This document shows positions 1-8,355 of a stretch of 64,000 bases of DNA, in pieces. The stretch spans positions 186,001 to 250,000 of the forward strand of contig NZ_JAICDG010000008.1 in the NCBI RefSeq assembly GCF_022751215.1. The letters run 5' to 3'. A model generated the notes under the pieces. The model had not been told where the DNA came from. It made no database searches and saw nothing but the letters and a program-made list of their open reading frames with translations. The position numbers and the translations under genes were made by a program. The DNA comes from Actinomadura terrae (GTDB taxonomy: Bacteria > Actinomycetota > Actinomycetes > Streptosporangiales > Streptosporangiaceae). Numbering within the stretch: position 1 is the stretch's first letter; each line of letters starts with the position of its first letter.

Positions 1-620
1 CACGCGAAGAGGTAGCGCGCGCTGCTGTGGGTGGAGTCCATCGACAGGAAGCTCATCTTGTTGCTGTCGGAGCTTCCCGCATTCACCCGCAGTTCGGTGT
101 TGAGGTTGAGGTTGCGGGACTCGCCGCACGGCTTGTAGACGACCTCGGACGGGCTGAACCTGTCGCGGAACGTCCAGTCGTCGACATACCTGCCCTTGAG
201 CTGGTGACTGCTCACCTGGTTCGTCGGGTGACCCTGGAAGTAGTAGTTCGTCCGCACCAGGCCGGACGCCCCTTCCTCCAGCCCGGCGAAACCGCGGTGG
301 TCGGCGCCGATGATGCCGTAGGTCCAGTTGGCCGGGGCGTTCACGCGCAGGTTGATCTGGCAGTTCTTACGGGAGTTGACCGGTGACGCGTCACCGCCCG
401 CGTAGGCGAGATATTCGCTGTAGTTGACGGTGAAGGCGGTCCTGTCCTCGGAGATCACGACCGAGGATGTGCCCTGCGGGCAACCGGAGCCGTTGACGGT
501 GGCCACCTCGACACTGACGTCGTCCGGGGCAGGGGGAGCCGCGGAGGCGGGGAGGGTCGTCAGGGCGGCGACGCCGAGGGCGCCCGCCAGTGCGATCGCC
601 GTACGTTTGGCATTCATCAT
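1..620 (-). CDS. Secreted DUF4360 family protein, cut by window edge
   Basis: Leftward reading frame starting at an ATGATG pair at 620 and running off the window at position 1. By alignment with the neighbouring paralogue only about five codons and the stop are missing. The N-terminus carries a short basic stretch, a hydrophobic Ala/Leu-rich core and an Ala-rich cleavage region, so export through the Sec pathway is likely. The mature part resembles DUF4360 proteins, small exoproteins of actinomycetes and fungi with conserved cysteines and no established activity. It is a tandem duplicate of the gene at 860-1495: the start region, promoter-side sequence and C-terminal Arg/Tyr/Phe segment align closely. 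The family call comes from recalled sequence features, not a search. Confidence 0.8.
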   Translation of the reverse strand, partial: MMNAKRTAIALAGALGVAALTTLPASAAPPAPDDVSVEVATVNGSGCPQGTSSVVISEDRTAFTVNYSEYLAYAGGDASPVNSRKNCQINLRVNAPANWTYGIIGADHRGFAGLEEGASGLVRTNYYFQGHPTNQVSSHQLKGRYVDDWTFRDRFSPSEVVYKPCGESRNLNLNTELRVNAGSSDSNKMSFLSMDSTHSSARYLFA

Positions 621-820
621 GTGTTGCTCTTCCGCGCGAATCGGGTGGGGTCCGGCGCGGCCATGGTGGTCGCCCCGATGCTTCCTAGCTGCTGTCGCTC
701 ATGGCTTCACCGTTGATCACCTCGCAGCCGAAAATCATTTGTGGCGGTGGCGGCCACCCGTAAAGGGGAGTGCGTCGCTTTTCGCGATCTGTTCCCTCCT
801 GGACGGGTATGGTGCCGCCG

Positions 821-851
821 ACCGGGGCCCCGGCATTGGCGGGGCCCCGGT
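821..851 (-). terminator. Perfect 12-bp hairpin after DUF4360 gene
   Basis: Inverted repeat ACCGGGGCCCCG (821-832), a 7-nt loop, then CGGGGCCCCGGT (840-851). It lies just past the stop of the leftward gene at 860-1495. There is no strong U-tract on the minus strand, which is common for actinomycete terminators. It would separate the two tandem DUF4360 genes into individual transcripts. Confidence 0.6.
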
Positions 852-859
852 CCGAACGG

Positions 860-1495
860 CTAGGGGCAGCGCTTCCACTCGAAGTAGTAGCGCGCGCTGC
901 TGTGAGTGGAGTCCATCGACATGAAGCTCGTCTTCTTGCCGTCGGAGCCCTTCTGGTCCACGACCAGTTCGGTGTTGAGGTTGAGGTTGCGGGACACGCC
1001 GCACGGCTTGTAGTCCAGCTGCGGCGCGGGGATCCTGTCGTTGAACTCCCAGTTCTTGACTTCCGGGCCCCTGACCTGGTGGTCCGCCGTCGTGTCCCGC
1101 GGCAGGCCCTGGAAGTAGTAGTTCGTCCGCAGCAGGCCGGTCGCCCCGGCCTCCAGGCCGGTGAAGCCGCGGTGCTCGGCGCCGCTGATGGCGTAGGTGT
1201 AGCCGTCCGGGACGTGGACGTTCACGCTGAGCTGGCAGTTCTTCCGGGAGTCGACCGGTGTCGCGTCACCGCCGGCGTAGGCGTGGTAGTCGCTGTAGCT
1301 GACGGTGAAGGCGGTCCTGTCCTCGGAGATCACCACCGCGGACGTGCCCTTCGGGCAGCCCGAGCCGTTGACGGTGGCCACCTCGACGGTGACGCCGTCC
1401 GGTATGGCGGGAGCGGCGGACGCGGGAGCGGCCGTCAGAGCGGCCAGGGCGAGGGGAGCCGCCAGTGCGATCGCCGTGCGTTTGGCATTCATCAT
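860..1495 (-). CDS. Secreted DUF4360 family protein
   Basis: A 211-aa leftward protein with a double ATG start (1495/1492). Residues 1-28 form a signal peptide: Lys/Arg near the start, then an Ala/Leu-rich core ending in an Ala-Ser-Ala-Ala region. The mature protein has cysteines at the beginning (GSGCPKG), middle (KNCQL), late (KPCGV) and at the C-terminus (KRCP), suggesting disulfides, and many Tyr/Phe residues. These are features of DUF4360 exoproteins, whose function is unknown. A near copy lies immediately downstream (1-620) with its own upstream region, so this is a tandem duplication. A strong hairpin at 821-851 follows the stop. Confidence 0.85.
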   Translation of the reverse strand: MMNAKRTAIALAAPLALAALTAAPASAAPAIPDGVTVEVATVNGSGCPKGTSAVVISEDRTAFTVSYSDYHAYAGGDATPVDSRKNCQLSVNVHVPDGYTYAISGAEHRGFTGLEAGATGLLRTNYYFQGLPRDTTADHQVRGPEVKNWEFNDRIPAPQLDYKPCGVSRNLNLNTELVVDQKGSDGKKTSFMSMDSTHSSARYYFEWKRCP

Positions 1496-2329
1496 GTGTT
1501 TGGTCTTTCACGCGAATAGGGGAGAGGGATTCGGTGCGGCCCTGCTGACCGCTCCGATATTTCTGGCCACTGTCGCTCGCGGGTTCATCGTTGATCACCG
1601 CGCGGCCGGTAAGCATTCGTGACGGTATTCCCCCCCGAGGAAGGGGGTCAACGTCGTCTTTTTCGATTCGATTTCTGTCTTAACTTTTTTAAACAACTGC
1701 GTCCCAGGCCGCCTGATCTCGTGCTCCCACCCGCCCCACCAGCCTCGAACGTTCCAGCATCGGGGAAAGGGGCAGCCGAAACCTCTGTTGATCACTAGCC
1801 GAAGCCACCCTTCCGGACGCCGGCCTGGCCGCTGTGTCGCTCACTCCCGGTGGTCGGGCAATCACGACTCCGTTGCGCGCGGTTCCGCGTCGAAAGTGCT
1901 CGCGAGCGAAGTTGATCGGCGGATTCACAAAGGCACATTCTGGGGCGGGGTGCCTTCTCGATAAAATCGATAGGACTCCGCGGGTCCGGCCGTCAAGGTG
2001 GACATGTCCAAGCTCCGCCGTCGCCTGCTCGAAGTTAATCGAAAGCCACCCTTGCTCGGGTTTGTGCAGGTCGATCCCCATGTCATCGGCCGCCCGCACG
2101 GACGCGGGGCCCGTTGTTGCCCAATGAGCACATTGGGGTGAGGGCGCGATGAATGCCGGGAGTCGCGCAGGGGGGTCGGCTAATGGATGGGGCGACGGCG
2201 CTGTATTGTGCCGGATGAGGTCGTTGCTTCCTGTCAAGCCGCCGGTCCTGTCCAATGAAGGACCTCGCGCCCGCTGCTCGGATTGTTTAGCCTGAAAACA
2301 GCTTTGTGTCTGATTTGGTGGGGTTGATC
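1496..2329. other. Intergenic region without supported gene
   Basis: About 830 bases between the leftward DUF4360 gene and the rightward methyltransferase gene. The part next to the DUF4360 start (1496-1640) resembles 621-760 upstream of the other copy, so it probably carries the duplicated promoter. An AT-rich patch lies near 1655-1700. Open frames here lack codon bias, a good ribosome site or recognisable domains; I see no convincing gene. Confidence 0.5.
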
Positions 2330-3151
2330 ATGAGTGAGCATTTCGAGGAGCATCTGCCATCGGTCCCCGGGCTGGATCCGAGCGTCGCCAATTCGGCTCG
2401 CGTGTGGGACTACTGGCTCGGCGGCCACCAGTTCTACGAGGCCGACAAGGCGATGGCCGACGAGATCGAGCGAATACTGCCCGATATCGTCGCGCAGGCC
2501 CGTGCCGACCGGCTGTTCCTGAGCCGGGTGGTGGAGTTCTTCGCGGGCGAGGCGGGCATCGACCAGTTCCTCGACATCGGGACGGGCCTGCCGACGTCCA
2601 ACAACACCCACGAGGTCGCCCAGCGCCTGCGTCCCGACGCCCGTGTCGTGTACGTCGACAACGACCCGCTCGTCCTGGCGCACGCCCGCGCGCTGCTGAC
2701 CAGCACGCCGCAGGGTGTCACCGCGTATCTGGACGCCGACATGCACGGCCCGGACCACATCCTGGACGAGGCGAGCCGCACACTCGACCTGGACCGCCCC
2801 GTCGCGGTCACCATGCTCGGCGTGGTCTGGCACATCATGGAGGACGACCAGGCGCGCCGGATTCTGGGCCGCCTGATGGACCGGCTCGTCCCGGGAAGCC
2901 ATCTGGCGATCAGCCACCAGACCGACGAGATCACCGGCGTGCGCGCACGGGACGCCGTCGAGATGTGGAACCGGGACGCCGCCCCCAAGGGGGTGTGGAG
3001 GTCCAAGCGCCAACTGGAGGATCTGTTCGACGCGGTGGGCCTGGAATTGCTGGAGCCGGGCGTCGTGTCGTGCAACCGATGGCGGCCCGAAACCACCGAC
3101 CTCCTACCGGATGAGGTCGACCAGTTCGGCGGCGTCGGCCGAAAGCCATGA
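2330..3151 (+). CDS. SAM-dependent methyltransferase, DUF574 type
   Basis: A 273-aa protein of the actinomycete S-adenosyl methyltransferase family (DUF574/Methyltransf_19). The opening contains the family signature NSARVWDYWLGG. A Rossmann motif I follows (FLDIGTGLPT, about residue 80-90), then an acidic motif II (YVDNDPLVL) and a VTMLGVVWHI segment. Substrates are unknown; these genes are multicopy in actinomycetes and often sit beside DUF5753 regulators, as here. I use ATG 2330, eight codons inside a longer GTG frame at 2306, because the family normally begins just before the NSARVWDY region; neither start has a strong ribosome site. Cytosolic; no sign of damage. Confidence 0.85.
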   Translation: MSEHFEEHLPSVPGLDPSVANSARVWDYWLGGHQFYEADKAMADEIERILPDIVAQARADRLFLSRVVEFFAGEAGIDQFLDIGTGLPTSNNTHEVAQRLRPDARVVYVDNDPLVLAHARALLTSTPQGVTAYLDADMHGPDHILDEASRTLDLDRPVAVTMLGVVWHIMEDDQARRILGRLMDRLVPGSHLAISHQTDEITGVRARDAVEMWNRDAAPKGVWRSKRQLEDLFDAVGLELLEPGVVSCNRWRPETTDLLPDEVDQFGGVGRKP

Positions 3152-3303
3152 CATTCCCGGCATGATTTCTTGTTCTTTCCTGCCGGTATTCCTGACGGGC
3201 TGCCCGGGCCCGGCGGGATCGGGCAAGCTTGCTCAGACTTGTAGCGAGTTGTCGTGAGCTGTGACAGGTCGTGGTGGCGCGGTGCGTCCGGGGGAGGTGA
3301 AGC

Positions 3304-4170
3304 GTGCCCACTCTGTTCCTGCCGACGGACGAGCCCGACGCGCTGACGCGTCCGCGCCTGCTGCTCGCGGCCAAGCTTCGTGACCTGCGCGAACGCAACG
3401 GCGTGACGTCCGAGACGGCGGGCGCGGCCATCGGGTCGCTGCCGCTGCTGGAGACGATGGAACAGGGGTTGACCGCGTCCGATCCGCACCACGTGATGGC
3501 GCTGGCGTCGCTGTATGAGCTGACCGACCACGCGGCCCGCCTCCATTTGCTCCAGCTCGCCATCAGTTCCCGGCAGGAGGGCTGGTGGAAGCCCTACCAC
3601 CACCTGATAAACCCGTGGTTCCTGCCCTACCTCGGCGCGGAGCAGTCCGCCGAGCTCATCCGCTGCTACGCGGTCGGCGCCATCCCCGACCTGCTCCAGC
3701 ATTCCGCCTACGCCGCGTCCATGATTCGCGGGGCCAACCGGGCGGTCGGGGAAGTCGAGCTGGCCCAACGCCTGGAACTGCGGTTGCGTCGCCAGCGCGT
3801 CCTCTATGAACGGCATCCGCCCCGGCTGTGGGCGATCATCGACGAGACCGCCCTCCGCCGGTGCGTCGGCACGCCGGAGATCACCTACCGGCAGCTCGAC
3901 CACCTGCTGGACCTGTGCGAGCTGCCCCACGTGACCGTCCAGATCATCCCGTTGTCCGTCGGGCAGGACCTTCCACGCGGCCCGTTCACGCTGGTGCGGG
4001 TGCTGCGCGACCCGGACGTCCGGCAGGTGACCTACCTCCAGCAGTTCGAGCGCGGCTACTACTTCGAGGACCAGAAGCGGGCCCAGTACGCGATGGACCT
4101 GCTGGCGATCGTCGCCGAGCCTCCGGCGCACACCCCCCCGTTGCTACGGCGGATGATCTCCGCGCTGTGA
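3304..4170 (+). CDS. XRE-like regulator with DUF5753 domain
   Basis: A 288-aa protein with a GTG start preceded by GGGGAGGTGAAGC, a strong ribosome site. Residues about 15-80 look like a shortened helix-turn-helix of the XRE type (RPRLLLAAKLRDLRERNGV). The remainder matches the DUF5753 domain seen in Scr1-type actinomycete regulators: a Trp/Tyr-rich segment, EQSAELIRCYAVGAIPDLLQ, then a long helical part ending with an aromatic-rich segment. Such genes commonly accompany a small DUF397 protein; no DUF397 gene is visible here. The next gene (4285) follows closely and may be co-transcribed. Role in gene control is inferred from family; the target is unknown. Confidence 0.85.
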   Translation: MPTLFLPTDEPDALTRPRLLLAAKLRDLRERNGVTSETAGAAIGSLPLLETMEQGLTASDPHHVMALASLYELTDHAARLHLLQLAISSRQEGWWKPYHHLINPWFLPYLGAEQSAELIRCYAVGAIPDLLQHSAYAASMIRGANRAVGEVELAQRLELRLRRQRVLYERHPPRLWAIIDETALRRCVGTPEITYRQLDHLLDLCELPHVTVQIIPLSVGQDLPRGPFTLVRVLRDPDVRQVTYLQQFERGYYFEDQKRAQYAMDLLAIVAEPPAHTPPLLRRMISAL

Positions 4171-4284
4171 AGCCGGGTGGGGCCAAATGTCGCGTATGAC
4201 GCAGAAGTGACCTGGCGGGCGTGGCAGGCTGGCCGGCGGCGACAGCTCAGCACCCAGCTCGCATGCCAGTGCAAGGACGGACCG

Positions 4285-5148
4285 ATGGCAACGAAGCCGC
4301 GACGGACCCGGGCCCACCAGCTGATGGTGAACTGCCTGAACCAGACATACCTCCAACATGGAGAGCCCTACCTGAGCCGGGTCCTGAAAACGCTGAAGCG
4401 GCTTCCCGATCTCTACCCCGACTTCGCCGGGGCCGGCGACGCCGCCGGACTGTCGTCCAAGGGGAACATCCAGAAGATCCTCGCAGGCACGCATGACAGT
4501 TTGCCGAGCGCGTCGCAGCTCTCCCGCCTGATCCTCGCCTTCCAGCACCTGGCCCGGGTGGACGAGGTGATTCCCGTGGATCCCGGGGTGTCGACCCTCC
4601 GCGGCTGGCAGGCGCTGCTGATCGAGGCGCGCACCCTGGACAAGGAGCAGGTCCGCCGGGGCGAGTTCATCGAGGACGCGGGGGGCGTCGACGCGCCGGT
4701 GCGACTGCCCACGCCGAGTCCGCTCGCCGAGCCGTCCCGTCCGCTGGCCGTGCCCGAACCGGTCGAGATGACCCGCCTCGAAATGCACGCGCTGACGACC
4801 CTCGGCCAGTACGCCCGGTCCCTTGCCGTCCGCACCTCCACCGGCGACCCCGGCGTGCTGTTCGAGGTGGCCCTCGCTTTGATCGCCTCGAGTTCTCCCT
4901 ATGCCCAGCGCGCGGAGTCGTTCGCCGCCAACGCGGGTGCGGCCGGGGTGTCCGCCGCCACCGACCTTTTCATGGCGTTCAAAACCGGACGTGATGAGGC
5001 GAGGGTGTTCGCCGTCACGCAGGCGCGGGTCCTGGAGTACGCCGCGCTCCGCTCGGGCGACGAGGCCGCCGCGCGCTTCTTCGGCAGGTGCGCCGGCCGC
5101 GCCACCAATCCCGGTACCAGGGGGAAGGCGCCACTTCTTGAGGGCTGA
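4285..5148 (+). CDS. Hypothetical protein, possibly DNA-binding N-terminus
   Basis: A 287-aa protein. I chose ATG 4285 over an upstream frame opening at 4177, because AAGGACGG sits just ahead of it and the protein becomes coherent from there (MATKPRRTRAHQL). The first 110 residues are helical and contain a segment reminiscent of the helix-turn-helix of phage-type regulators (GLSSKGNIQKILAGTHDSLP followed by QLSRLILAF). A Pro-rich linker around 150-170 joins a helical C-terminal half rich in alanine. No catalytic motif is visible. It lies 114 bp downstream of the DUF5753 regulator in the same direction. I do not recognise the family. Confidence 0.65.
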   Translation: MATKPRRTRAHQLMVNCLNQTYLQHGEPYLSRVLKTLKRLPDLYPDFAGAGDAAGLSSKGNIQKILAGTHDSLPSASQLSRLILAFQHLARVDEVIPVDPGVSTLRGWQALLIEARTLDKEQVRRGEFIEDAGGVDAPVRLPTPSPLAEPSRPLAVPEPVEMTRLEMHALTTLGQYARSLAVRTSTGDPGVLFEVALALIASSSPYAQRAESFAANAGAAGVSAATDLFMAFKTGRDEARVFAVTQARVLEYAALRSGDEAAARFFGRCAGRATNPGTRGKAPLLEG

Positions 5149-5386
5149 AGCGCTCGGTCCGTGATCATTTATCGGTGCCGCGATAAGCGTTTCGTAGCGT
5201 TTCCCTGCTTCTCCTGCCGTCGCCTGACAGTTCATTTTGTTTTCTTTCGGGCAAAGTCGCTCATTGGCCAGCTTCGGTACGACAGGGTATGGTGTGTTCG
5301 ACCGTACTTCCGGGGCTCATGTCGCAATGCGGGCCACCTTCTCGGAAGCGGGAAACGGTCGCGTCTAATGTGAAAGTTTCTTTCCG

Positions 5387-6088
5387 GTGAACCGGCGCCA
5401 CGGCGCAGACGGCCGGTCGTCGACCGCCCTGAACGAACTGGAGTCCGACCGATTGATCGATTCCCTGGGCCTAGGCCGCGAACGAGAAGACACCCCGAAA
5501 GGCGCAGGTGAGCGGAACCACCGGGGGCACGAGGTCATGAGACCTCGGCACCGGACCTGTTTCGCGGTCGACATCTCCCGTTTCGCCAGCCGGGACGTGA
5601 CGTCGCAGGCGTATATGCGCAAGGCGGTGGGGGATATAGCCAAGTCGGCGTCGGCGGCCACCGGCGTGCGCTGGCGGTCCGAGAAGAACATCGACCGTGG
5701 CGACGGCCTCCTCGTCGTCACCGGAAAGGTCGGTGTCGAGGTGCTGTTCCGCGACTTCATCCGCAAACTCTGCGGCGAGGTGCGCGGATACAACCTCCTC
5801 GCCGCCCACCCCGCGAAGATGCAACTGCGCCTGGCCTTGGACGCCGGATATCTCGTCAAGGACGCCAAGGGCTACTCGGGCACCGCTCTCAACCGGGTGA
5901 GCCGCATGCTCGACGCGCCGGAGTTCAAGGCGAGAATGAGCGCGCGGAAGGCGGAGTTCGCCGTCATCACCTCGAACGAACTGCACGAGGTCGCCGACGG
6001 TTACCACCTGCTCGAAGGCTGGCGGCTCGAAAAAGTCCCGGTCAACGTGAAGGAGACGCACACGGACGCCTGGATGTGGATTCCCTAA
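5387..6088 (+). CDS. Cyclase-fold (class III nucleotidyl cyclase-like) protein
   Basis: Up to 233 aa from GTG 5387. The conserved part begins near an internal ATG at 5537 (MRPRHRTCFAVDI), so the real start is uncertain. The pattern CFAVDISRF, then a helical stretch, then DRGDGLLVV about 50 residues later follows the two metal-binding strands of class III nucleotidyl cyclase domains. The purine-selecting and transition-state residues are not evident, and the domain is short. In actinomycetes such proteins are often lone regulatory or effector-associated cyclase-like domains, so catalysis is doubtful. It ends 4 bases inside the convergent gene at 6085-6591. Fold assignment is inference from motifs. 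Confidence 0.6.
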   Translation: MNRRHGADGRSSTALNELESDRLIDSLGLGREREDTPKGAGERNHRGHEVMRPRHRTCFAVDISRFASRDVTSQAYMRKAVGDIAKSASAATGVRWRSEKNIDRGDGLLVVTGKVGVEVLFRDFIRKLCGEVRGYNLLAAHPAKMQLRLALDAGYLVKDAKGYSGTALNRVSRMLDAPEFKARMSARKAEFAVITSNELHEVADGYHLLEGWRLEKVPVNVKETHTDAWMWIP

Positions 6089-6591
6089 CCGTCCGGGTCG
6101 GTCCGGGACTGCATCGCCGCGTCGATATGCCGCACGAGTTGCGCGGCGTTCTCGGTCAGGCCGGTAATGGCGAGCCTGCGTCCCTCGGTGAGAACGACGG
6201 TGCAGCTCACGTCGCCGCCGGCCCACCGGGCGAAGGCGTTGTCCTTGCCGTCACGGATCACGAGGCATTCGACGTCCCTCCACGTGACGCGCTCGAACCG
6301 GCCGACCCGCGAATACCGCAGGCCGTTGTCGTGCAACTCGAAGACCTCGCCCCGGCGGTTGAGCGCCAGGACGCCGATCCAGCCGCCCATGATGAGCATG
6401 CCGATCCCGAGCCCGAGCAGAATGCTCGGGAACACCAGCGGGTCACCGCCGGTCGGCGGGCTCTTCTTGCTGGCTTCGTCGAGGAAGATCCAGGACGCGA
6501 CCGCGAATGCGGTCAGCGGTACGCCGCCCAGCAGCAGGATCGCCGCGATCCGGCCGCGTCGCCGGTTGTCGGTGCGATATGTCCCCCGCAC
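6085..6591 (-). CDS. Small two-helix membrane protein
   Basis: Leftward frame of about 168 aa from GTG 6591; the same frame stays open further upstream but has no credible start there, and a CTG at 6600 has a slightly better spaced GAGGA. Two hydrophobic segments (residues about 12-35, starting RIAAILLLGGV, and 55-78, containing SILLGLGIGML) predict membrane helices. A PH-like cytosolic domain with FERVTWRDVECLVIRDG follows, a pattern common in actinomycete bacterial-PH membrane proteins. It is 53 bp downstream of the membrane gene at 6645-7166, probably in one operon. Function unknown. Confidence 0.6.
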   Translation of the reverse strand: MRGTYRTDNRRRGRIAAILLLGGVPLTAFAVASWIFLDEASKKSPPTGGDPLVFPSILLGLGIGMLIMGGWIGVLALNRRGEVFELHDNGLRYSRVGRFERVTWRDVECLVIRDGKDNAFARWAGGDVSCTVVLTEGRRLAITGLTENAAQLVRHIDAAMQSRTDPDG

Positions 6592-6644
6592 CGCACCCAG
6601 TTCGCTGTCCTCAGGCTTACCGCTTACGTGCTCGAAGCTAGGAC

Positions 6645-7166
6645 TCAGGCTCCGGGACCGGTCCCGGCCGGTAGGCGCCGGTAGCCGGTGGATCGGCGAG
6701 CACTGTCCCTGCCGACGAAGAAGGCGATCAGGCTTCCCACGGCGAAGGCCAGGAGCAGGAATATGCCGACGGCGGCGCTGATCGTGGACCCCCATTCGCC
6801 CTTGCCGCCGTCCGCCTGGACGAAACGTCCGACGTCCCGTCCTTGTAGCCGGTTTCCCGCCTTGACCGCGTTCTCGTCCGCTCCCCGAAGTTCGACGCCG
6901 TGTTTCACCGCGTTACCGGCCCGCGGTGTGAAACGGCCGTACCAGGAGCACCTCCGCGAGCAGCGCATGCTCTCCGCGAGGAACACTCCGGGGCGCCCGC
7001 GTCCAGCGGCGGCGTCACGCGTCGCCCCGCCCTCCTCGATCGCGAACGCCAGCAGGTGCACCGCCCCCGCCAGCAGCGCCAGCGGCAACGCGAGGCTCGC
7101 CGCGGTGAAGATCATCGACGCCACGGACCGCCGCGTCCCCGTCGTCGGCGATACGTTATCGATCAT
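6645..7166 (-). CDS. Hypothetical membrane protein
   Basis: Leftward, 173 aa from ATG 7166; upstream codons in the same frame belong to the divergent regulator's control region. A first hydrophobic segment lies near residues 20-38 (LALPLALLAGAVHLLAFAI) and a second near 128-150 (AAVGIFLLLAFAVGSLIAFF). Between them is a soluble stretch with two cysteines in RCSRRCSWYGRF and a GVELRGADE segment. This two-helix topology with an extracytoplasmic middle resembles DUF3592-type proteins, but I cannot assign it firmly. It precedes the similar membrane gene at 6085-6591 in the same orientation. Confidence 0.6.
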   Translation of the reverse strand: MIDNVSPTTGTRRSVASMIFTAASLALPLALLAGAVHLLAFAIEEGGATRDAAAGRGRPGVFLAESMRCSRRCSWYGRFTPRAGNAVKHGVELRGADENAVKAGNRLQGRDVGRFVQADGGKGEWGSTISAAVGIFLLLAFAVGSLIAFFVGRDSARRSTGYRRLPAGTGPGA

Positions 7167-7254
7167 GTTCTGAGCATGCCGCCGGGGCGGCCGATTCGCC
7201 ATACCTGGCGCCCATACGGCTTCGTTCTCGTCGCGTCGCGTCCCGCGGTCTCGC

Positions 7255-7290
7255 TTTACGCGCGGCAGGAGTGAGTGTACGGTCACTCAC
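7255..7290 (+). promoter_or_regulatory. Leaderless promoter with TetR operator overlapping -10
   Basis: Operator GTGAGTG-N6-CACTCAC at 7271-7290, ending directly against the ATG at 7291. Its N6 centre is TACGGT (7278-7283), which fits the actinomycete -10 pattern TANNNT. A -35-like TTTACG lies at 7255-7260 with a 17-bp spacer. Transcription would start at or one base before the ATG, giving a leaderless message. Binding of the repressor would cover the -10 box. The same operator recurs at 7891-7910. Confidence 0.7.
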
Positions 7291-7845
7291 ATGGCCCGAG
7301 GCATGCTCTCCACCGCCGAGCTCCGCCGCCCGGTCGTCGCGGCGACCGCCGTCCGCGCCTTCGCCCACGGCGGGTACCACGGGACGACCGTCGCGGACGT
7401 CGCGCGCGCGGCGAAGATCTCGCCCGCCTACGTCTTCAAGTTCTTCCCGAGCAAGGAGAAGCTGTTCGCCGCCGCCCTCGAAGCCTGCTTCGACCAGGTC
7501 CTGGACGCGCTCGAACGCGGCGCCGGCGCCGCCGCCTCGGCGGACCCCGAGGACGTGCTCGACGCGATGGGCGGTGCCTACGCGGAGCTCATCGCCGACC
7601 GCACGTTGCTGCTCCTCCAGGTGCACGCGCAGTCGGTCGCCGAGATCCCCGAGATCGGCGCGGGCCTGCGCGCCGGCCTCAAACGCGTGGTCGAGCTGGC
7701 CAGGGCCCGTTCGGGAGCGTCGGACGAGGCCGTCCAGCGGTTCATGGCCTACGGCCAACTCTGCCACCTGATAGTGACGGCCGGGGTCGACGAGATCCCC
7801 GAGCACTGGGCCCGGCTGCTGGACGCCGGAATCCGCCACCCGTAG
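7291..7845 (+). CDS. TetR family repressor
   Basis: A 184-aa regulator. Residues 10-60 form the TetR helix-turn-helix: VVAATAVRAFAHGGYHGTTV, then DVARAAKISPAYVFKFF and the SKEKLF tail. The C-terminal helical domain would bind an unknown ligand and dimerise. It is most likely autoregulated, since its ATG abuts the GTGAGTG-N6-CACTCAC palindrome (7271-7290). An identical palindrome with the same 6-bp spacing lies between this gene and the Dabb-fold gene at 7936, which is therefore its probable target. DNA-binding role follows from family; the ligand is unknown. Confidence 0.92.
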   Translation: MARGMLSTAELRRPVVAATAVRAFAHGGYHGTTVADVARAAKISPAYVFKFFPSKEKLFAAALEACFDQVLDALERGAGAAASADPEDVLDAMGGAYAELIADRTLLLLQVHAQSVAEIPEIGAGLRAGLKRVVELARARSGASDEAVQRFMAYGQLCHLIVTAGVDEIPEHWARLLDAGIRHP

Positions 7846-7890
7846 ATCGGAACAAGGCGCACCCGCGCCGCGTTCTCCATGTCAGAAGGA

Positions 7891-7910
7891 GTGAGTGACT
7901 AGCCACTCAC
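7891..7910. promoter_or_regulatory. Second copy of the TetR operator
   Basis: GTGAGTG (7891-7897), ACTAGC, CACTCAC (7904-7910): same arms and spacing as the site at 7271-7290, with the symmetry extended by GGA/TCC on either side. It lies 26 bp upstream of the GTG start at 7936. It predicts that the TetR protein also controls the Dabb-fold gene independently of read-through from its own promoter. Confidence 0.75.
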
Positions 7911-7935
7911 TCCACCGCCTCGAAGGGAAAGAACC

Positions 7936-8349
7936 GTGATCGTGCACGGCAACCGCTTCACGTTCAAGCCCGGCGTCTCCCCCGAGCAGATCGAGGAGGC
8001 CCTGGAGAGCCTGCGCAACCAGGGCCGCTCCATCCCGTCCGTGACGTCCTTTACCGTCGGACGCGACTACGGCGGCGAGTACGAATGGGGCGCCACCTTC
8101 CACATCGAGGACCTGGAGGGTTACTGGGAGTACCTCACGCATCCCACGCACATGCGGACAGACCGGATCGGCCTGCCGCTCGTCGACAGGTTCGCCTCGT
8201 TCGACATCACCGACGACCCCGACCCCGAGCTGGGCGCAAAGATCGCCGCCCTGCACCAGCGCCGCTACGACCGCGACCCCGAACTCACCAAGCTCGTCTC
8301 CGACCTGGGCGAATACAGCGGAAGCGCCGCGCCGGGACAGCACGCCTGA
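7936..8349 (+). CDS. Dabb (stress-responsive alpha/beta barrel) protein
   Basis: A 137-aa cytosolic protein from GTG 7936, preceded by GAAGGGAAAG. The N-terminus (VHGNRFTFKPGVS, then PEQIEEALESL), the VTSFTVGRDYGG segment and the aromatic EGYWEYLTHPTH segment follow the ferredoxin-like Dabb fold, in which small dimeric alpha/beta-barrel proteins act as stress proteins, oxygenase-like or cyclase enzymes. The histidine-containing HPTHM region matches the family's conserved part. A TetR operator sits directly upstream, and the adjacent TetR gene probably regulates it in response to a small molecule. Enzymatic role is not deducible. Confidence 0.75.
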   Translation: MIVHGNRFTFKPGVSPEQIEEALESLRNQGRSIPSVTSFTVGRDYGGEYEWGATFHIEDLEGYWEYLTHPTHMRTDRIGLPLVDRFASFDITDDPDPELGAKIAALHQRRYDRDPELTKLVSDLGEYSGSAAPGQHA

Positions 8350-8355
8350 GCGGGC

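Noticed and set aside
1689..2255. 188-aa leftward open frame in the first intergenic region
   Set aside because: No recognisable domain, poor ribosome site and weak codon bias; it also has a competing frame on the other strand.
2434..4131. 565-aa leftward open frame across the methyltransferase and regulator genes
   Set aside because: It spans two clear rightward genes and has no ribosome site or family match.
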